From NCBI GenBank assembly GCA_964472545.1, contig CAYYNP010000173.1:1-21114 (forward strand): a stretch of DNA of 21,114 bases, written 5' to 3'. The translations under genes and the position numbers were made by a program. The first letter of the stretch is position 1; every line of letters begins with the position of its first letter. This DNA is from CAYYNP01 sp964472545. GTDB lineage: Bacteria > Planctomycetota > Planctomycetia > Pirellulales > Thermoguttaceae. The notes beneath the pieces are model-generated. The model did not search any database, had not been told where the DNA came from, and saw nothing but the letters and a program-made list of their open reading frames with translations. Shown here in pieces: positions 13,701 through 21,114 of this stretch.

Positions 13701-16700
13701 ACCCCAGGGCCAGATCGCCGGCCGTGCTGAGAACGTCGATGCTCCCCGCGTGTGTGTCGACCAGAGTGAACGTTCGCAGCCCGCCGCCCGATGTGCCGGT
13801 GAGCACAACGTCGCCGGTGTTGGTGGCGTCGAGCAGATCGACGACCACCGCATGATCGGCGGCCAGCCCGTTGGCGGCTGCCGGACTGCCGAGCAGATTG
13901 ACCGCAATCCCACCGTCCTGGCTGGTGACTGTGGTGAGGCGATTGACGTTGACGTCGAGTGAGCCGGCGGCCGTTTGTCCGATACCCAGGGCTGCCGAAA
14001 GCGAGGCGGAATCTCCGATAGCATCGGCTGCGTCGTCGGGCCCGTCGGCGTCGACGATCTGTCCGCCGTCCGCATGGACCGCGATCGCCCCCGGTACGCC
14101 GCCGGTTCCGGCGGTCAGCAGCCCCAACGCCAGGTTGCCCGCGGTGCTGCCGACGTCGATGCCGCCTTGGTGCGTATCGACCAGTCGGTAGGTCCGCGTG
14201 CCGGCGCCGGCGGTTGCAGTGAGCGTCACGTTGCCGCTTGCAGAGGCGTCGATCAGGTCGACCACGACGCTGTGGTCGGCAATCAGCCCATTGGGGCCGG
14301 CGGCTTCGCCCAGCAGGTTCACGGCAACACCCCCGTGTGGGCTGGCTGCCGAGACGAGCCGGTTGACGTTCAGGTCGAGCGAGCCGCCGACCCCGGGGCC
14401 GATGCCCGTGGCGGCCGAAAGCCGAGCCTCGTTGCCCACCACGTCTGCTTCGTTGTTGGCCGGATCGGCGTCGAGGATGGCGCCGGCGGCCGTGACCGAG
14501 ACGTTGCGTGCCACACCGCCGGTACCCGCAGTGAGAAGCCCTACGGCGACGTCGCCGACGGAACTGTTGACGTCGATGTTGCCCGTATGCGTGTCGACGA
14601 GTTCGTAAGTCCGCAATCCGCTGCCGCCGGTGGCCGTCAATCGCACGTCGCCCGTAGCGGCGGCGTCGGCCGAGGCCACGGTGACGTCGTGGGTCCCAAG
14701 CAGGTTCAACGCGATTCCGCCGTCGCGGCTTGCGGCCGAGTCGAGCCGGTTGACGTCCAGATCGAGCGAGCCGCCCGGACCGAGTCCGATGCCGTCTCGG
14801 GCAGCCAACGTAGCCACGTCGCCAATCAGATCCGCCACGTCGTTGGTGGGAGCGGCGTCGAGTAATTGGCCGGCGGCGGCAGTCGCGTTAATTCGATCGA
14901 GCGTTCCGCCCGTGCCGGCTGCGATCAGTCCAAGTGCCAGGTCGCCGGCGTCACTGCGGACGTCGACGGCCCCGTTGTTCGTGTCGACAAGCGTGAACAT
15001 CCGCGTGCCGAAGCCGACCCTACCGCTCAGCCATACGTCACCGCTGACGGTGGCGTCGACGCGGTCGACCGTCACGCCGCCGTTGTCGGCGTCTTGCAGA
15101 TCGATCGCGATTCCGCCGGTTGCCGACGTCGCGCTGCTGAGCGTGGCGACGTCGAGTTTCAACGGAGTGCCGGGCAGCCCGATGCCCGTCTGGGCGGTCA
15201 ACTTGGCCGAGTTGCCCGCGAGGATTCCGTTTCCGCCAATCAATGCGGAGGCGTCCGCCGCAATCGCCCGGGCGGAGACCACGTGCCCGTCCACGACGAC
15301 GTCCCGCACAGCCGTCAACTTCACGTCGGCGTTGGCGTTAGTCGTTTCCAGTGATCCCGGCGTTGCCCCTTGGCCGACGCGAACGTCGCGTCCGGCGACC
15401 GCTTCGATATGCCCCGGCACGGCCGCGTTCGCCGCGGTCGTCACGTCGGCCGACACGATCACGTCGCGGTCGGCGGAGAGCGTGTAGTTGCCGGCGATGG
15501 TCTGATCGGCCGTGACGAGCGTGTCGGGATTTCCGCCGCGAAGGACAATCTGGCCCTGCCCGACGTCGAGCATGCCCCGCAATTCGGCCCCGTGCTGAAA
15601 CGCGCTTCCGCCCGATCCACCCCGGGTGGAGACGATGGCAAACGGTTCCACCAGCAGATTGCCGCTGGATGCCAACCGGACGTCGCCGCCGGGCGAGCCG
15701 CCAACCGCGCCGCCGGGGCCGCGTCCGCTGAACACTCTGGTGATTGCCCCGGGGCCGCCGCTTCCGGCGATCGTCAGCGTGCCGGAAAGCACCTCGACGT
15801 CGATGTTCCCGCCGGCCGTAGAAACTGACGCGACGCCGTCGACCGCATCGAGCCGCAGGTCGCCCGTGTTTCGCAGAATCACGTGATCCGCAGGGCCGCT
15901 GCCGGCCTCGATGGCCAATGTGGCGACGCGAGTCTCGAGTGGATCGTGGGCCGGATTGACCGGGGCCACGTCATAGACTCCGACGCTGCCGGCCGCCTTC
16001 AACAGCAGACTGCCGGCAGTTACGTCGTCCGCCGGTCCGTTGGCGTCGACGATGCTGCCGGTCGAGTCGAGCGTGACAATCCCGGCGGGCGTGGAGATCT
16101 GCTCGACGATGGCCAGGTCGCCGGTTGCCGCAACGTCGATCGCAGCGCCGTTGGCACTGATGCCGGTCAATGGCACGCCGCCGGTGGTGATCCCACCGAT
16201 GGTCAGCCCGCCCGCGTTGTCCAGCACCAACCCGCCGCTGCCGCCGTCGGCCTCGAGTCGCGTGACGGACGTTTCCAGGCGTCCGTGGCCGGATATGCCG
16301 ATCCCGGCTGCCGCGGCCATGACAAGATCCTCGGCGGTCACGTTGTTGGTCGGCACGGCCGCCGCGTCGTTGCCGTCGATGATCTCTCCCGCCGATACAA
16401 GCGTGACCGTACCGCCGACCGCCGTCAACGGGCCGCCGAGCGTTACGTGGGCGTCGGTGGCCCCGTGCGTCCGCAGGTCGATCCCCGCCGGCGTGTCGGC
16501 CGCGATCGCGTGACGCACCGTCACGGCGCCTTCGGCGTCCGCGTCGAAGGCGTCGGCCGACCATACGCCGCCGGTCTCAAGCGTGTTGCCGGCACCAATC
16601 ACGGCCAGCTTGGCCGTGCCGGTGTTGGCAGTGAGGGTGGCCGTCAGCGAGGTGGCGTTTTCGACGTCCAGCCCCGCCGTACCGCCGGCGTCGGCGATCA

Positions 16701-19700
16701 GCGTTGCCACGGCGGTTTCCAATGCGCCTCCCGTGCTCCGCCCGATCGATCCGTTCGGTGCGTTAAGCGTGGCCGTTCCGGCCGTGGCCTCGACGTTCAC
16801 CACCCCCGGCGTATCACCGGCATCGGAGACGTCGCCGTTTGCACTGACGACCGACACGGCGGCGGGCGTGCCGTTTGCCGTGACTAGTCGTCCGATGCGA
16901 ATCTCGCCGTCGGCCGACAGCGCGATCGGGCCGCTGTCGGCATCGACTGCGGCACTCTCGTCCATCAGCAGCGAACCGCCGGCTCCACCTCCACTGCCGT
17001 CGGCGTCGGCGGTTACGACGATGGGCCCCGTGAGGCTGTCGATCCGTCCGTCCGTTTGGAATGCGACGTCGTTGTCGGCGCGGAGCAGCACCTGGCCGCC
17101 GTCGGTCTGCACGCCGTCGCTGACGACAATGTTCGCCGCCGGTCCGTTGGCATTTAGCGTGACGCTACCGGCCCCGGCCGCCGAAATCGCCGTGGCCGTG
17201 CCCGGCGCGTCGACGGTGATCGTTCCGTTGGCGACAAGTTCGACGTTGCCGCCGGCGGCTTGCACGGCGCGGACGACCGTAACGCCGTCGGCCTCCACCA
17301 CGCGTACGTCGCCGCCACCCACGTTGTCGACGTCGAGGGCGGCCACGTGCGTTTCGATCGGATCGAGCGATCCGATGCCCGTGGCCGTGTCGGCGACGAG
17401 CGTACCGTTGGGGGCGTCGACGTCGACGGCCGCGTCTCCGCCGTCGATCAGGCCGCCGGACGTACTGGTGATCGAAAGGGTCGCGTTTCCGGTGCCGGTG
17501 GTCGTTACGCCGGCCAAGGTCACGTCGCCGTCGGCCCGAAGGTCGATCGTTCCATCACCCGCGTCGATCAGCGACCCATCGGCCATGTGGATCAAACCGC
17601 CAAGATCGGCGGCAACGCCCGCGTCGAGGTCGGCTTCGACACGCACGGTGGCCGTCGTTGGGGCCCAGATACGTCCGGCAGCCGAAAAGCTCACGTCGTC
17701 GGCCGCCAGCACGTCGACGGCGCCGGTTTCGGTGGTCACCAACGCGTTGATTGCCACGTCGCTCTCGGGCCCTTCGGCACGCAGCGTGGCCTTGCCCGAT
17801 CCATCCGCCGAAACCGCCTCGTCAACGGTAATCGTCCCCGCTCGGGCAACCACCGTCGCATCGTTGTCGTTCGTCGTGGTGATACCCGTCAATCCGCCGA
17901 CCTTGGCAATCGTCAGATCGTGCTGAACTCCGTCGATCTGTTCGAGGAACATATCGCCTCCGGAGGCCGGCCCGGCAAGGCGCGCCGCCAGCAGGGCGAC
18001 GTCGATCTCGACCGGATCGGCCGCCGTGCCAATGGCCTCGACGGCGTAGATCGCCAGCCTTCCGCTGCCCGGCGTGGTTGCGGTGAGCACGCCCGCCGCC
18101 GGCGCAGTGATGCTCTGGCCCGCCGCCAAGAAGATCTCGCCGGTGGCGGTGCTGACGTGCGCCCGGATCTCGACGTCGCTGGTGATCCCCTTGGCGACCA
18201 GCGAGACTTCGCCGGCGCCGTCGGCAACAACCGGCCGGGCGACGGTCAGCGTGCCGTCGAGCGTCTGGAGGTCGACGCTGCGGCCGTTGGTTGTGGCAAT
18301 GCCCGACTGGCCGTCGACTTCCGTAATCGTTAGTGCATCTTGCTCGACGACGAAGATATCGCCGGTGGCAGCCGGAGCGTCCAAAACGGCCGAGAGATTC
18401 GACACGTCGGTGAGGAGTCGCTCGCCGATCACGCCGATGCCCCGGCCGGCGGTCAGACGCAACGAACCGCCTGCGATCAAAGTCCCGTCGGTCTGGGTGA
18501 TCGCGTCGTCGGCGTCGACGGCAATCGTACTATTGCTGCCGACGCCGGTCAGATTGGCGCCGACGTGGATGCTGCCGCCGCCTGTCGCCGTCAGCGTAAT
18601 CCGTCCGCTGCCGCCGGCGGTGATCGGCTGGGCCACGGTCAGATTGCCGTCGACGGTGAGGCCGACGTCGCTGGCGGTCGTGGTGATTCCGGACAGCCCA
18701 TCGACGGTTCCGACGGTCAGGCCGGCGCCCACGTCGGCCAGGAAGATATCGCCGGCTACGTTGCTGCGTGCGGCCAGGCTCGTCGCGTCGATCGAGACGC
18801 GCGCCGCGGCCGACCCGATCGAGTTGTCGACCTCGAGCGCCAAGTTCTCCACGACGATCGTGTTGCCCGCGGCGGTCGTGTCGAGACTGCCCGACGAGTC
18901 GATCCGCAGCGTGTCGAGGAACATCGGCGTCATATCGGCCGAGAGCGTGACGTCGCCGGCAAAACGGTCGCCGATTTGGACCACGTCGCCGGTCACGACG
19001 CGATCGAGTTCCGCGTCGGTGATCGCCAGCCGGCCGGGCGTGTCGGACCCCAGATCGATCGCCCGGGCACCGTCCGCTTGATCGGCCGGGCGGATGGTCA
19101 CACGGCCGTTACCGGCGTCGATCAGCGCGGTCGTGGCGACGTCGATCACCAGATCGTCGGCGTTGATTTCGATCGCACCGCCGCCGGAGAGGATGCGTCC
19201 CGCGTCTGCTGCTCCGCCGCTGCCGGTCAGTGTCAACCGCCCGGTGTCGCCCGTGCCGGTGGTGAGGGTGACGTTGCCGCCGAAAGTCTCCACGCGGTCG
19301 CCAATCCGAATCGCGCGGCCGGCCGTCATGGCGATCGTCCCGCTGCCGGAGAGAACGTCGCCGAACGAGCCGAGGGTGACAAGGTCGCTAGCCGATCCGC
19401 CGGCCGTGAGCGATACGTAGCCAGCGCCGTTGGCCGACACGTTTTGCCGTACGGTCAACGTGCCGCCTTGCGTGACGACGGTCGCGTCGTTGTCGTTTCG
19501 CGTGGTGATCCCGCGGAGCCCGCCGGCCGTGCCGATCGTCAGATCGCCCTGAACGCCGTCGACCTGGTTCAGATGAATATCGCCGGCGGTGGTCGTTCCG
19601 GCGATGCGTGCGGCCAGCACGGCCACGTCGACGTCGATCGGTTGGGCCAATGTGCCGACGGCGTCCACGGCATACAGCCCCAGCGAACCGGTGCCGTCGA

Positions 19701-21114
19701 CGGTGGCGGCGATTCGGCCGCTGCCGTCGGCAACGATGCTACGCCCGGCGGTGATGAAGATCTCGCCGCTTCCCGTGCGCACGTCGGCGTTCAGCGCGAA
19801 ATCGCTGAGAGCACCCTTGGCCGTCAAGGTCACGTTGCCGGCGCCGGCCGCGGCAATGGACTGCGAAACGTCGAGCGTGCCGGCTTCGGCCTGAAGCCAA
19901 ACGTGGCCGTCGGCCGTGGTCGAAACTCCCGACTGTCCGTCGACCGTGGCCACGCGAAGCCCGCCGCGTTCGAGAATGAAGACGTCGCCGGTGGCCGCCG
20001 GATCCGTCAACACGGCGGAGAGATCGCTCACCTCGGTGCGAATCGGCGTGCCGCTGACACCGATCGCGTGGTCGGCCGTCATCGCGAGGTGCTCGACGGC
20101 GATCGTGTTTGTCTGGTTGGTGTTGGCGATCTCTTCCGACGACACGAGGTGCAGGGTGTCGAAGTTGGCCGGATCGACGTTCGTGCTGAGTTCGATTTGC
20201 CCGGTCAGCGCGTCGCCGATCTGCACAACGCCCGCAGTAGTAATGCGGTCGAGTTCGGCGTCGGCGATGCCCAGGCTGCCGGCCGCGTCCGTGCCCAGGT
20301 CAATTCCCCGTCCTCCGTCGACCGCCGTGGCCGGGCGGATGACGACGCGGCCCGACGTGCCGGCACCGTCGGCGTTGATCGAGCCGTCCAGGGCCAAGTC
20401 GGCGGCCACGAGGGTAACGTCGCCGCCGGCCGTGCTGAGATGGCCGAGCGTGACGGTTCCCGTGCCGTCGGCCGCTCCGACGGGACTCGCCGGCGAATCG
20501 GCTTCGAGATGGACGGCCGCGCCGGCGGTGGCGACGGTGTTCGCCGCGTTCTCGAACGTGATATGCCGGCCGGCTTGCAGAGTGAGCGATCCGCCGGCGG
20601 TCAGGTTGGCCATATCCAGCCGGCCGTCGTCGGTCAGATCGCGCAGGATGACGTCGCGTTGGGCCCGAATTACGACGTTGCCGGTGAGGTCCTCCAGGGC
20701 CGTTTCGGAGATCATGAAATCGGTGGTCGCCGAACCGTCAGTGAAGCGGATCACGCCGTCGATCAACTCGACGTCGTCGCCGACGATCGTGCCGTTGGCG
20801 ATGATTACGTCGCGGGGATCGAGCAGGAGGCTTCCCGCGGTGCCGCGAGTCGCGGTCACGTCGACCTGACCGTCGAAAGCCAGATGCTTCCGGCCGGAAA
20901 CTTCGACGAAACCGCCGTCGCCGGCCTGCGGCCCGCCGCGTGCCTCGACGCGGCCTTGGAACCAGGTCACCTTGTCGGCCCAGACGACCACGCGTCCGGC
21001 GTTGCCGCTGCTCAGGGCGTTGGCGCAAACGGCCGTGTTCGGACCGAGGAACGTATACGCCGTGTAGTGTTTCAACTCAAATGGCACAAAGTGGAGGGTA
21101 GGTGACGATCTCCT
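10729..21114 (-). CDS. Giant filamentous-haemagglutinin-like repeat protein with C-terminal membrane anchor (5' end outside window)
   Basis: At least 3461 codons, still open at the window edge; the first start-like codon is a GTG at 21087 and I number residues from there. No signal peptide or TPS secretion domain is visible, so the true start lies beyond the edge. Residues 28-90 (GRVVVWADKVTWF, ARGG, GDGGFVEVSG, GSLLLDPRD) match the part of filamentous-haemagglutinin-like proteins just after the TPS domain. Then come some 2900 residues of short beta-strand repeats, as in a long beta-helix. The C-terminal part has a WDDG PKD-like segment (about 3052-3074), a Pro-rich linker (3171-3193), an RLLYIVRV to RRLLMEFY domain (3211-3280), a Ser/Gly/Asp linker (3309-3331), one membrane helix (3402-3422) and a 30-residue basic tail. 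I see one cysteine only (residue 21). Likely a cell-surface or envelope protein, adhesin-like; no beta-barrel translocator is present. Co-directional with the kinase gene. Confidence 0.8.
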   Translation of the reverse strand, partial: RRSSPTLHFVPFELKHYTAYTFLGPNTAVCANALSSGNAGRVVVWADKVTWFQGRVEARGGPQAGDGGFVEVSGRKHLAFDGQVDVTATRGTAGSLLLDPRDVIIANGTIVGDDVELIDGVIRFTDGSATTDFMISETALEDLTGNVVIRAQRDVILRDLTDDGRLDMANLTAGGSLTLQAGRHITFENAANTVATAGAAVHLEADSPASPVGAADGTGTVTLGHLSTAGGDVTLVAADLALDGSINADGAGTSGRVVIRPATAVDGGRGIDLGTDAAGSLGIADAELDRITTAGVVQIGDALTGQIELSTNVDPANFDTLHLVSSEEIANTNQTNTIAVEHLAMTADHAIGVSGTPIRTEVSDLSAVLTDPAATGDVFILERGGLRVATVDGQSGVSTTADGHVWLQAEAGTLDVSQSIAAAGAGNVTLTAKGALSDFALNADVRTGSGEIFITAGRSIVADGSGRIAATVDGTGSLGLYAVDAVGTLAQPIDVDVAVLAARIAGTTTAGDIHLNQVDGVQGDLTIGTAGGLRGITTRNDNDATVVTQGGTLTVRQNVSANGAGYVSLTAGGSASDLVTLGSFGDVLSGSGTIAMTAGRAIRIGDRVETFGGNVTLTTGTGDTGRLTLTGSGGAADAGRILSGGGAIEINADDLVIDVATTALIDAGNGRVTIRPADQADGARAIDLGSDTPGRLAITDAELDRVVTGDVVQIGDRFAGDVTLSADMTPMFLDTLRIDSSGSLDTTAAGNTIVVENLALEVDNSIGSAAARVSIDATSLAARSNVAGDIFLADVGAGLTVGTVDGLSGITTTASDVGLTVDGNLTVAQPITAGGSGRITLTATGGGSIHVGANLTGVGSNSTIAVDADDAITQTDGTLIAGGSLRLTAGRGIGVIGERLLTDVSNLSAVLDAPAATGDIFVVEQDALTITEVDGQSGIATTNGRSVDLQTLDGTLTVARPVVADGAGEVSLVAKGITSDVEIRAHVSTATGEIFLAAGQSITAPAAGVLTATTPGSGRLAIYAVEAIGTAADPVEIDVALLAARLAGPASGGDMFLEQIDGVQHDLTIAKVGGLTGITTTNDNDATVVARAGTITVDEAVSADGSGKATLRAEGPESDVAINALVTTETGAVDVLAADDVSFSAAGRIWAPTTATVRVEADLDAGVAADLGGLIHMADGSLIDAGDGTIDLRADGDVTLAGVTTTGTGNATLSITSTSGGLIDGGDAAVDVDAPNGTLVADTATGIGSLDPIETHVAALDVDNVGGGDVRVVEADGVTVVRAVQAAGGNVELVANGTITVDAPGTATAISAAGAGSVTLNANGPAANIVVSDGVQTDGGQVLLRADNDVAFQTDGRIDSLTGPIVVTADADGSGGGAGGSLLMDESAAVDADSGPIALSADGEIRIGRLVTANGTPAAVSVVSANGDVSDAGDTPGVVNVEATAGTATLNAPNGSIGRSTGGALETAVATLIADAGGTAGLDVENATSLTATLTANTGTAKLAVIGAGNTLETGGVWSADAFDADAEGAVTVRHAIAADTPAGIDLRTHGATDAHVTLGGPLTAVGGTVTLVSAGEIIDGNDAAAVPTNNVTAEDLVMAAAAGIGISGHGRLETSVTRLEADGGSGGLVLDNAGGLTIGGITTGGVPLTGISANGAAIDVAATGDLAIVEQISTPAGIVTLDSTGSIVDANGPADDVTAGSLLLKAAGSVGVYDVAPVNPAHDPLETRVATLAIEAGSGPADHVILRNTGDLRLDAVDGVASVSTAGGNIDVEVLSGTLTIAGSGGPGAITRVFSGRGPGGAVGGSPGGDVRLASSGNLLVEPFAIVSTRGGSGGSAFQHGAELRGMLDVGQGQIVLRGGNPDTLVTADQTIAGNYTLSADRDVIVSADVTTAANAAVPGHIEAVAGRDVRVGQGATPGSLETTNANADVKLTAVRDVVVDGHVVSARAIAADASALIGGNGILAGNSAKLTAQTGIGLPGTPLKLDVATLSSATSATGGIAIDLQDADNGGVTVDRVDATVSGDVWLSGRVGFGTRMFTLVDTNNGAVDVRSDAGDLALGLIAAGTGGTLDRINATAAAGQLLDAAPTNDVADLIGDVATLAARDGIGLGPGGSLDLDVNRLDSAASRDGGIALNLLGTHDVTVASADAAATGDVRLTATGGSGLRTYELVDTHTGNIDVNSSVGDVAVGLLTAGTGGVARNVSVTAAGAILDADPANNEADVVGNEARLSAATGIGPGVGGSLDLNVNRLVSAASPHGGVAVNLLGEAAGPNGLIADHSVVVDLIDASASGNVTLTATAGAGTRTYRLVDTHQGGIDVGSTAGNLALGLLTAGTGGVPGAIAVHADGGQIVDADGPDDAADAIGDSASLSAALGIGQTAAGSLDVNVNRLTTVTSQDGGIAVNLLGSPAAANGLAADHAVVVDLLDATNTGDVVLTGTSGGGLRTFTLVDTHAGSIDVLSTAGDLALGLLTAGTGGVAANVSVTAEAGRILDDTNDAAADVVGNETMLSATLGVGGGPGGTLDVNVNRIASAVSREGGIALNVLNTAAAPNGLAADRPVTVALVDATVSGDVTLTGTSGAGLRTFQLVDTHAGTIDVSSAGGDVALGLLTAGTGGVAANVSVKAEGGRIIDANATTGDDVRGAGAVLAAAFGVGAPGPAATIETRLANLEADGGSGGVFVENTGDLTVGNVDPATQGIRTDAAVDVHATGSLTIAETVTAASATGAVNLAADDDVTFTTTGRIVSTLGPVIVRADADGGADGSSGALTMLNGASIATAGPGIELTADEDVTVANLSAPGALSVTSGNGAITNASTATVEIGGTATLRSAGGITLGVGGAADAIAFGSLVVQSTDVVIVEDSSTLLDGVDADDFSLDSAGAITDSAVVEVAGLAAFNAGANPITLGDLPGETTNFGRLALVGGDVAVTEDSDTLLVAADVGTLQLASAGNLVTDEGPIRATGTVQLDAVGNVEIRNVASLPPGTSELTTGTLLADAGATFVIENHAVLESLTGKASNAPPLLRIDEANPGKVIVPGDRVQELAGTVGGIESEGDNLEQGANFTVIVVWDDGITSIITGLHAGAAATLHVAEDGSGTPTITPGGSTGPATLEITRNYPVDHLITVVSEVTATVEVLNDARIALDDVRAVNLNAVDSSVTTRVSGEQFGGVGIPMKADETPEIIIPEPIVVPPPTRAALPQPPAQLEYLRPPSETVAEEERLLYIVRVGPDGQEGTRHELPEDAMADTKALFERFRRKGLPNGLYRIYLKEVGFPRRLLMEFYKSGDTFGDPIREPGRGSNPVIPDAAPESPLPAVDDSSDNSGGNSSGDSGGDSGGDSPHATPDAGRPPLSRRMVVAGGSLRDTVWGMLERAEEQIVSKPDAPPAESPGETPRAADEQTGDASDTAAQDYPALTAATVAGGGLVAGLAWGRWKRSVDGAMEDAHHRSFTKAARLRRRLRR
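10822..10884 (-). other. Segment coding for the C-terminal membrane helix of the giant protein
   Basis: The 21 residues starting YPALTAATVAGGGLV are hydrophobic and Gly/Ala-rich. RWKRSVDG and a tail ending in LRRRLRR follow, so the positively charged end should stay in the cytoplasm. The layout resembles a sorting or anchor signal, but I see neither LPXTG nor a PEP-CTERM motif. Confidence 0.6.
11099..11167 (-). repeat. 12-bp tandem repeat coding for the Ser/Gly/Asp linker
   Basis: Five units close to GAATCGCCGCCG (+ strand) start at 11099, 11111, 11123, 11135 and 11147, with a partial sixth. The first two are identical and later ones drift. They encode the SGGD-type linker before the membrane anchor. 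Copy-number change would keep the frame and alter linker length only. Confidence 0.8.
12670..12903 (-). repeat. DADG block, copy 3 of 3
   Basis: It starts VTFTTTGRIVS, continues VIVRADADGGADG and LTMLNGASI, and ends ALSVTSGNGAI. It matches the blocks at 16824-17067 and 17448-17694 in the order of its motifs. The DADGGADG stretch resembles a calcium-binding loop. Confidence 0.7.
13168..15201 (-). repeat. Tandem array of five 129-140-residue modules in the giant protein
   Basis: Modules begin with LxAxxGIG at 15201, 14808, 14421, 14001 and 13584; a degenerate sixth start is at 13167. Unit lengths are 393, 387, 420, 417 and 417 bp. Shared landmarks in order are GGSLDLNVNRL, DGGIAVNLLG, VVVDLIDA, SGDVTLT, RTFxLVDTHAG, IDVxSxxGDLALGLLTAGTGG and a RILD end. 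The three longer units add an NGLAADH insert. The third to fifth units are the most alike, including at the DNA level, which suggests the most recent duplications. Residues 1963-2640. Confidence 0.85.
16824..17067 (-). repeat. DADG block, copy 2 of 3
   Basis: It starts VAFQTDGRIDS, continues IVVTADADGSGGG and LLMDESAAVDA, and ends AVSVVSANGDV. Confidence 0.7.
17448..17694 (-). repeat. DADG block, copy 1 of 3
   Basis: It starts VSFSAAGRIWA, continues VRVEADLDAGVAAD and LIHMADGSLIDA, and ends LSITSTSGGLI. It is the least like the other two, with the DADG motif changed to DLDAG. Confidence 0.65.
17758..18438 (-). repeat. Second copy of a ~228-residue internal duplication
   Basis: Residues 884-1110 align end to end with residues 341-569 (19381-20067). 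Shared landmarks in the same order are DLSAVL and PAATGD, VDGQSG, GEIF with AG, AVxAxGT, VDVAxLAARxAG, QxDGVQxDLTI and a shared TNDNDATVV-type stretch. By eye about half the residues are identical. Confidence 0.8.
18814..19107 (-). repeat. Second copy of the GRVxIRPA block
   Basis: Residues 661-758 (GRVTIRPA, AIDLGSDTPG, ITDAELDRV, GDVVQIGD) repeat residues 246-342 (20062-20352) motif by motif. Both lead into NTIxVExLA. Confidence 0.75.
19381..20067 (-). repeat. First copy of the ~228-residue internal duplication
   Basis: Residues 341-569, the partner of 17758-18438. The stretch just before it (residues 246-340, GRVVIRPA to DAELDRI to VVQIGD) also recurs at residues 661-758. The ancestral unit was therefore about 325 residues, and in the second copy an extra block of roughly 125 residues now separates the two parts. 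Confidence 0.8.
20062..20352 (-). repeat. First copy of the GRVxIRPA block
   Basis: Residues 246-342, partner of 18814-19107; it runs directly into the ~228-residue duplication. Confidence 0.75.

Noticed and set aside
13168..15201. The ~417-bp repeats as a mobile element or integron array
   Set aside because: They are in frame, lie inside one coding sequence, and lack terminal inverted repeats or recombination sites.
18340..21105. A 921-codon open frame on the + strand opposite the giant gene
   Set aside because: It mirrors the codon bias of the - strand repeats (Asp/Val/Ala-rich codons read backwards give Arg/Gly/Asp-rich products). It has no recognisable domain and the - strand product has clear family features.

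Overview
The window looks like chromosomal DNA of a planctomycete, probably of the Pirellulales. The supporting signs are high GC, sparse operons with giant genes, a WD40-fused Hanks-type Ser/Thr kinase with a DWG (not DFG) magnesium motif, a secreted GH127 enzyme, and a filamentous-haemagglutinin-like giant protein. The assignment rests on family resemblance only; there is no rRNA or other marker gene here.

Left part (1-5511), carbohydrate use. The 3' tail of an unidentified + strand gene, ending in DNSPS pentapeptide repeats, is followed by a secreted GH127-type beta-L-arabinofuranosidase with a C-terminal beta-sandwich domain (127-2511). A 197-bp gap holds a 9-bp tandem repeat of dispersed-element type. 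Next come two small + strand genes with lower GC: a DUF4265-like protein and a 77-residue protein of unknown function. Facing them on the - strand is a two-gene operon in which a secreted alpha/beta hydrolase (esterase) is followed by a secreted GH5-like TIM-barrel hydrolase. The ribosome site of the second gene lies in the last codons of the first. Together these look like a small set of exported enzymes for plant or algal polysaccharides.

Middle (5512-5670): a 13-bp inverted repeat, each arm carrying its own hairpin, forms a REPIN-like element between the kinase stop codon and the esterase.

Right part (5668-21114), - strand: one presumed transcription unit of a giant repetitive surface protein (at least 3461 codons, 5' end outside the window) and, 51 bp downstream, a 1669-residue membrane kinase. 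The kinase has an N-terminal zinc ribbon, five copies of a TDDRxLAxTxE motif, a kinase domain, one membrane helix, a coiled coil and 21 WD40 repeats (three propellers' worth). The giant protein has an FHA-like N-terminal part, several layers of internal duplication (a tandem array of five modules of 387-420 bp, a long-range duplication of about 325 residues, a three-copy block), a PKD-like region, a conserved-looking YRIYL domain, a Ser/Gly/Asp linker, and a C-terminal membrane helix with a basic tail. The pairing of a membrane-anchored adhesin-like giant with a kinase that carries a large presumed extracytoplasmic sensor is the best candidate here for an undescribed system. No tRNA, rRNA, CRISPR array, transposase or integrase was seen, and no gene-free stretch exceeds 200 bp.
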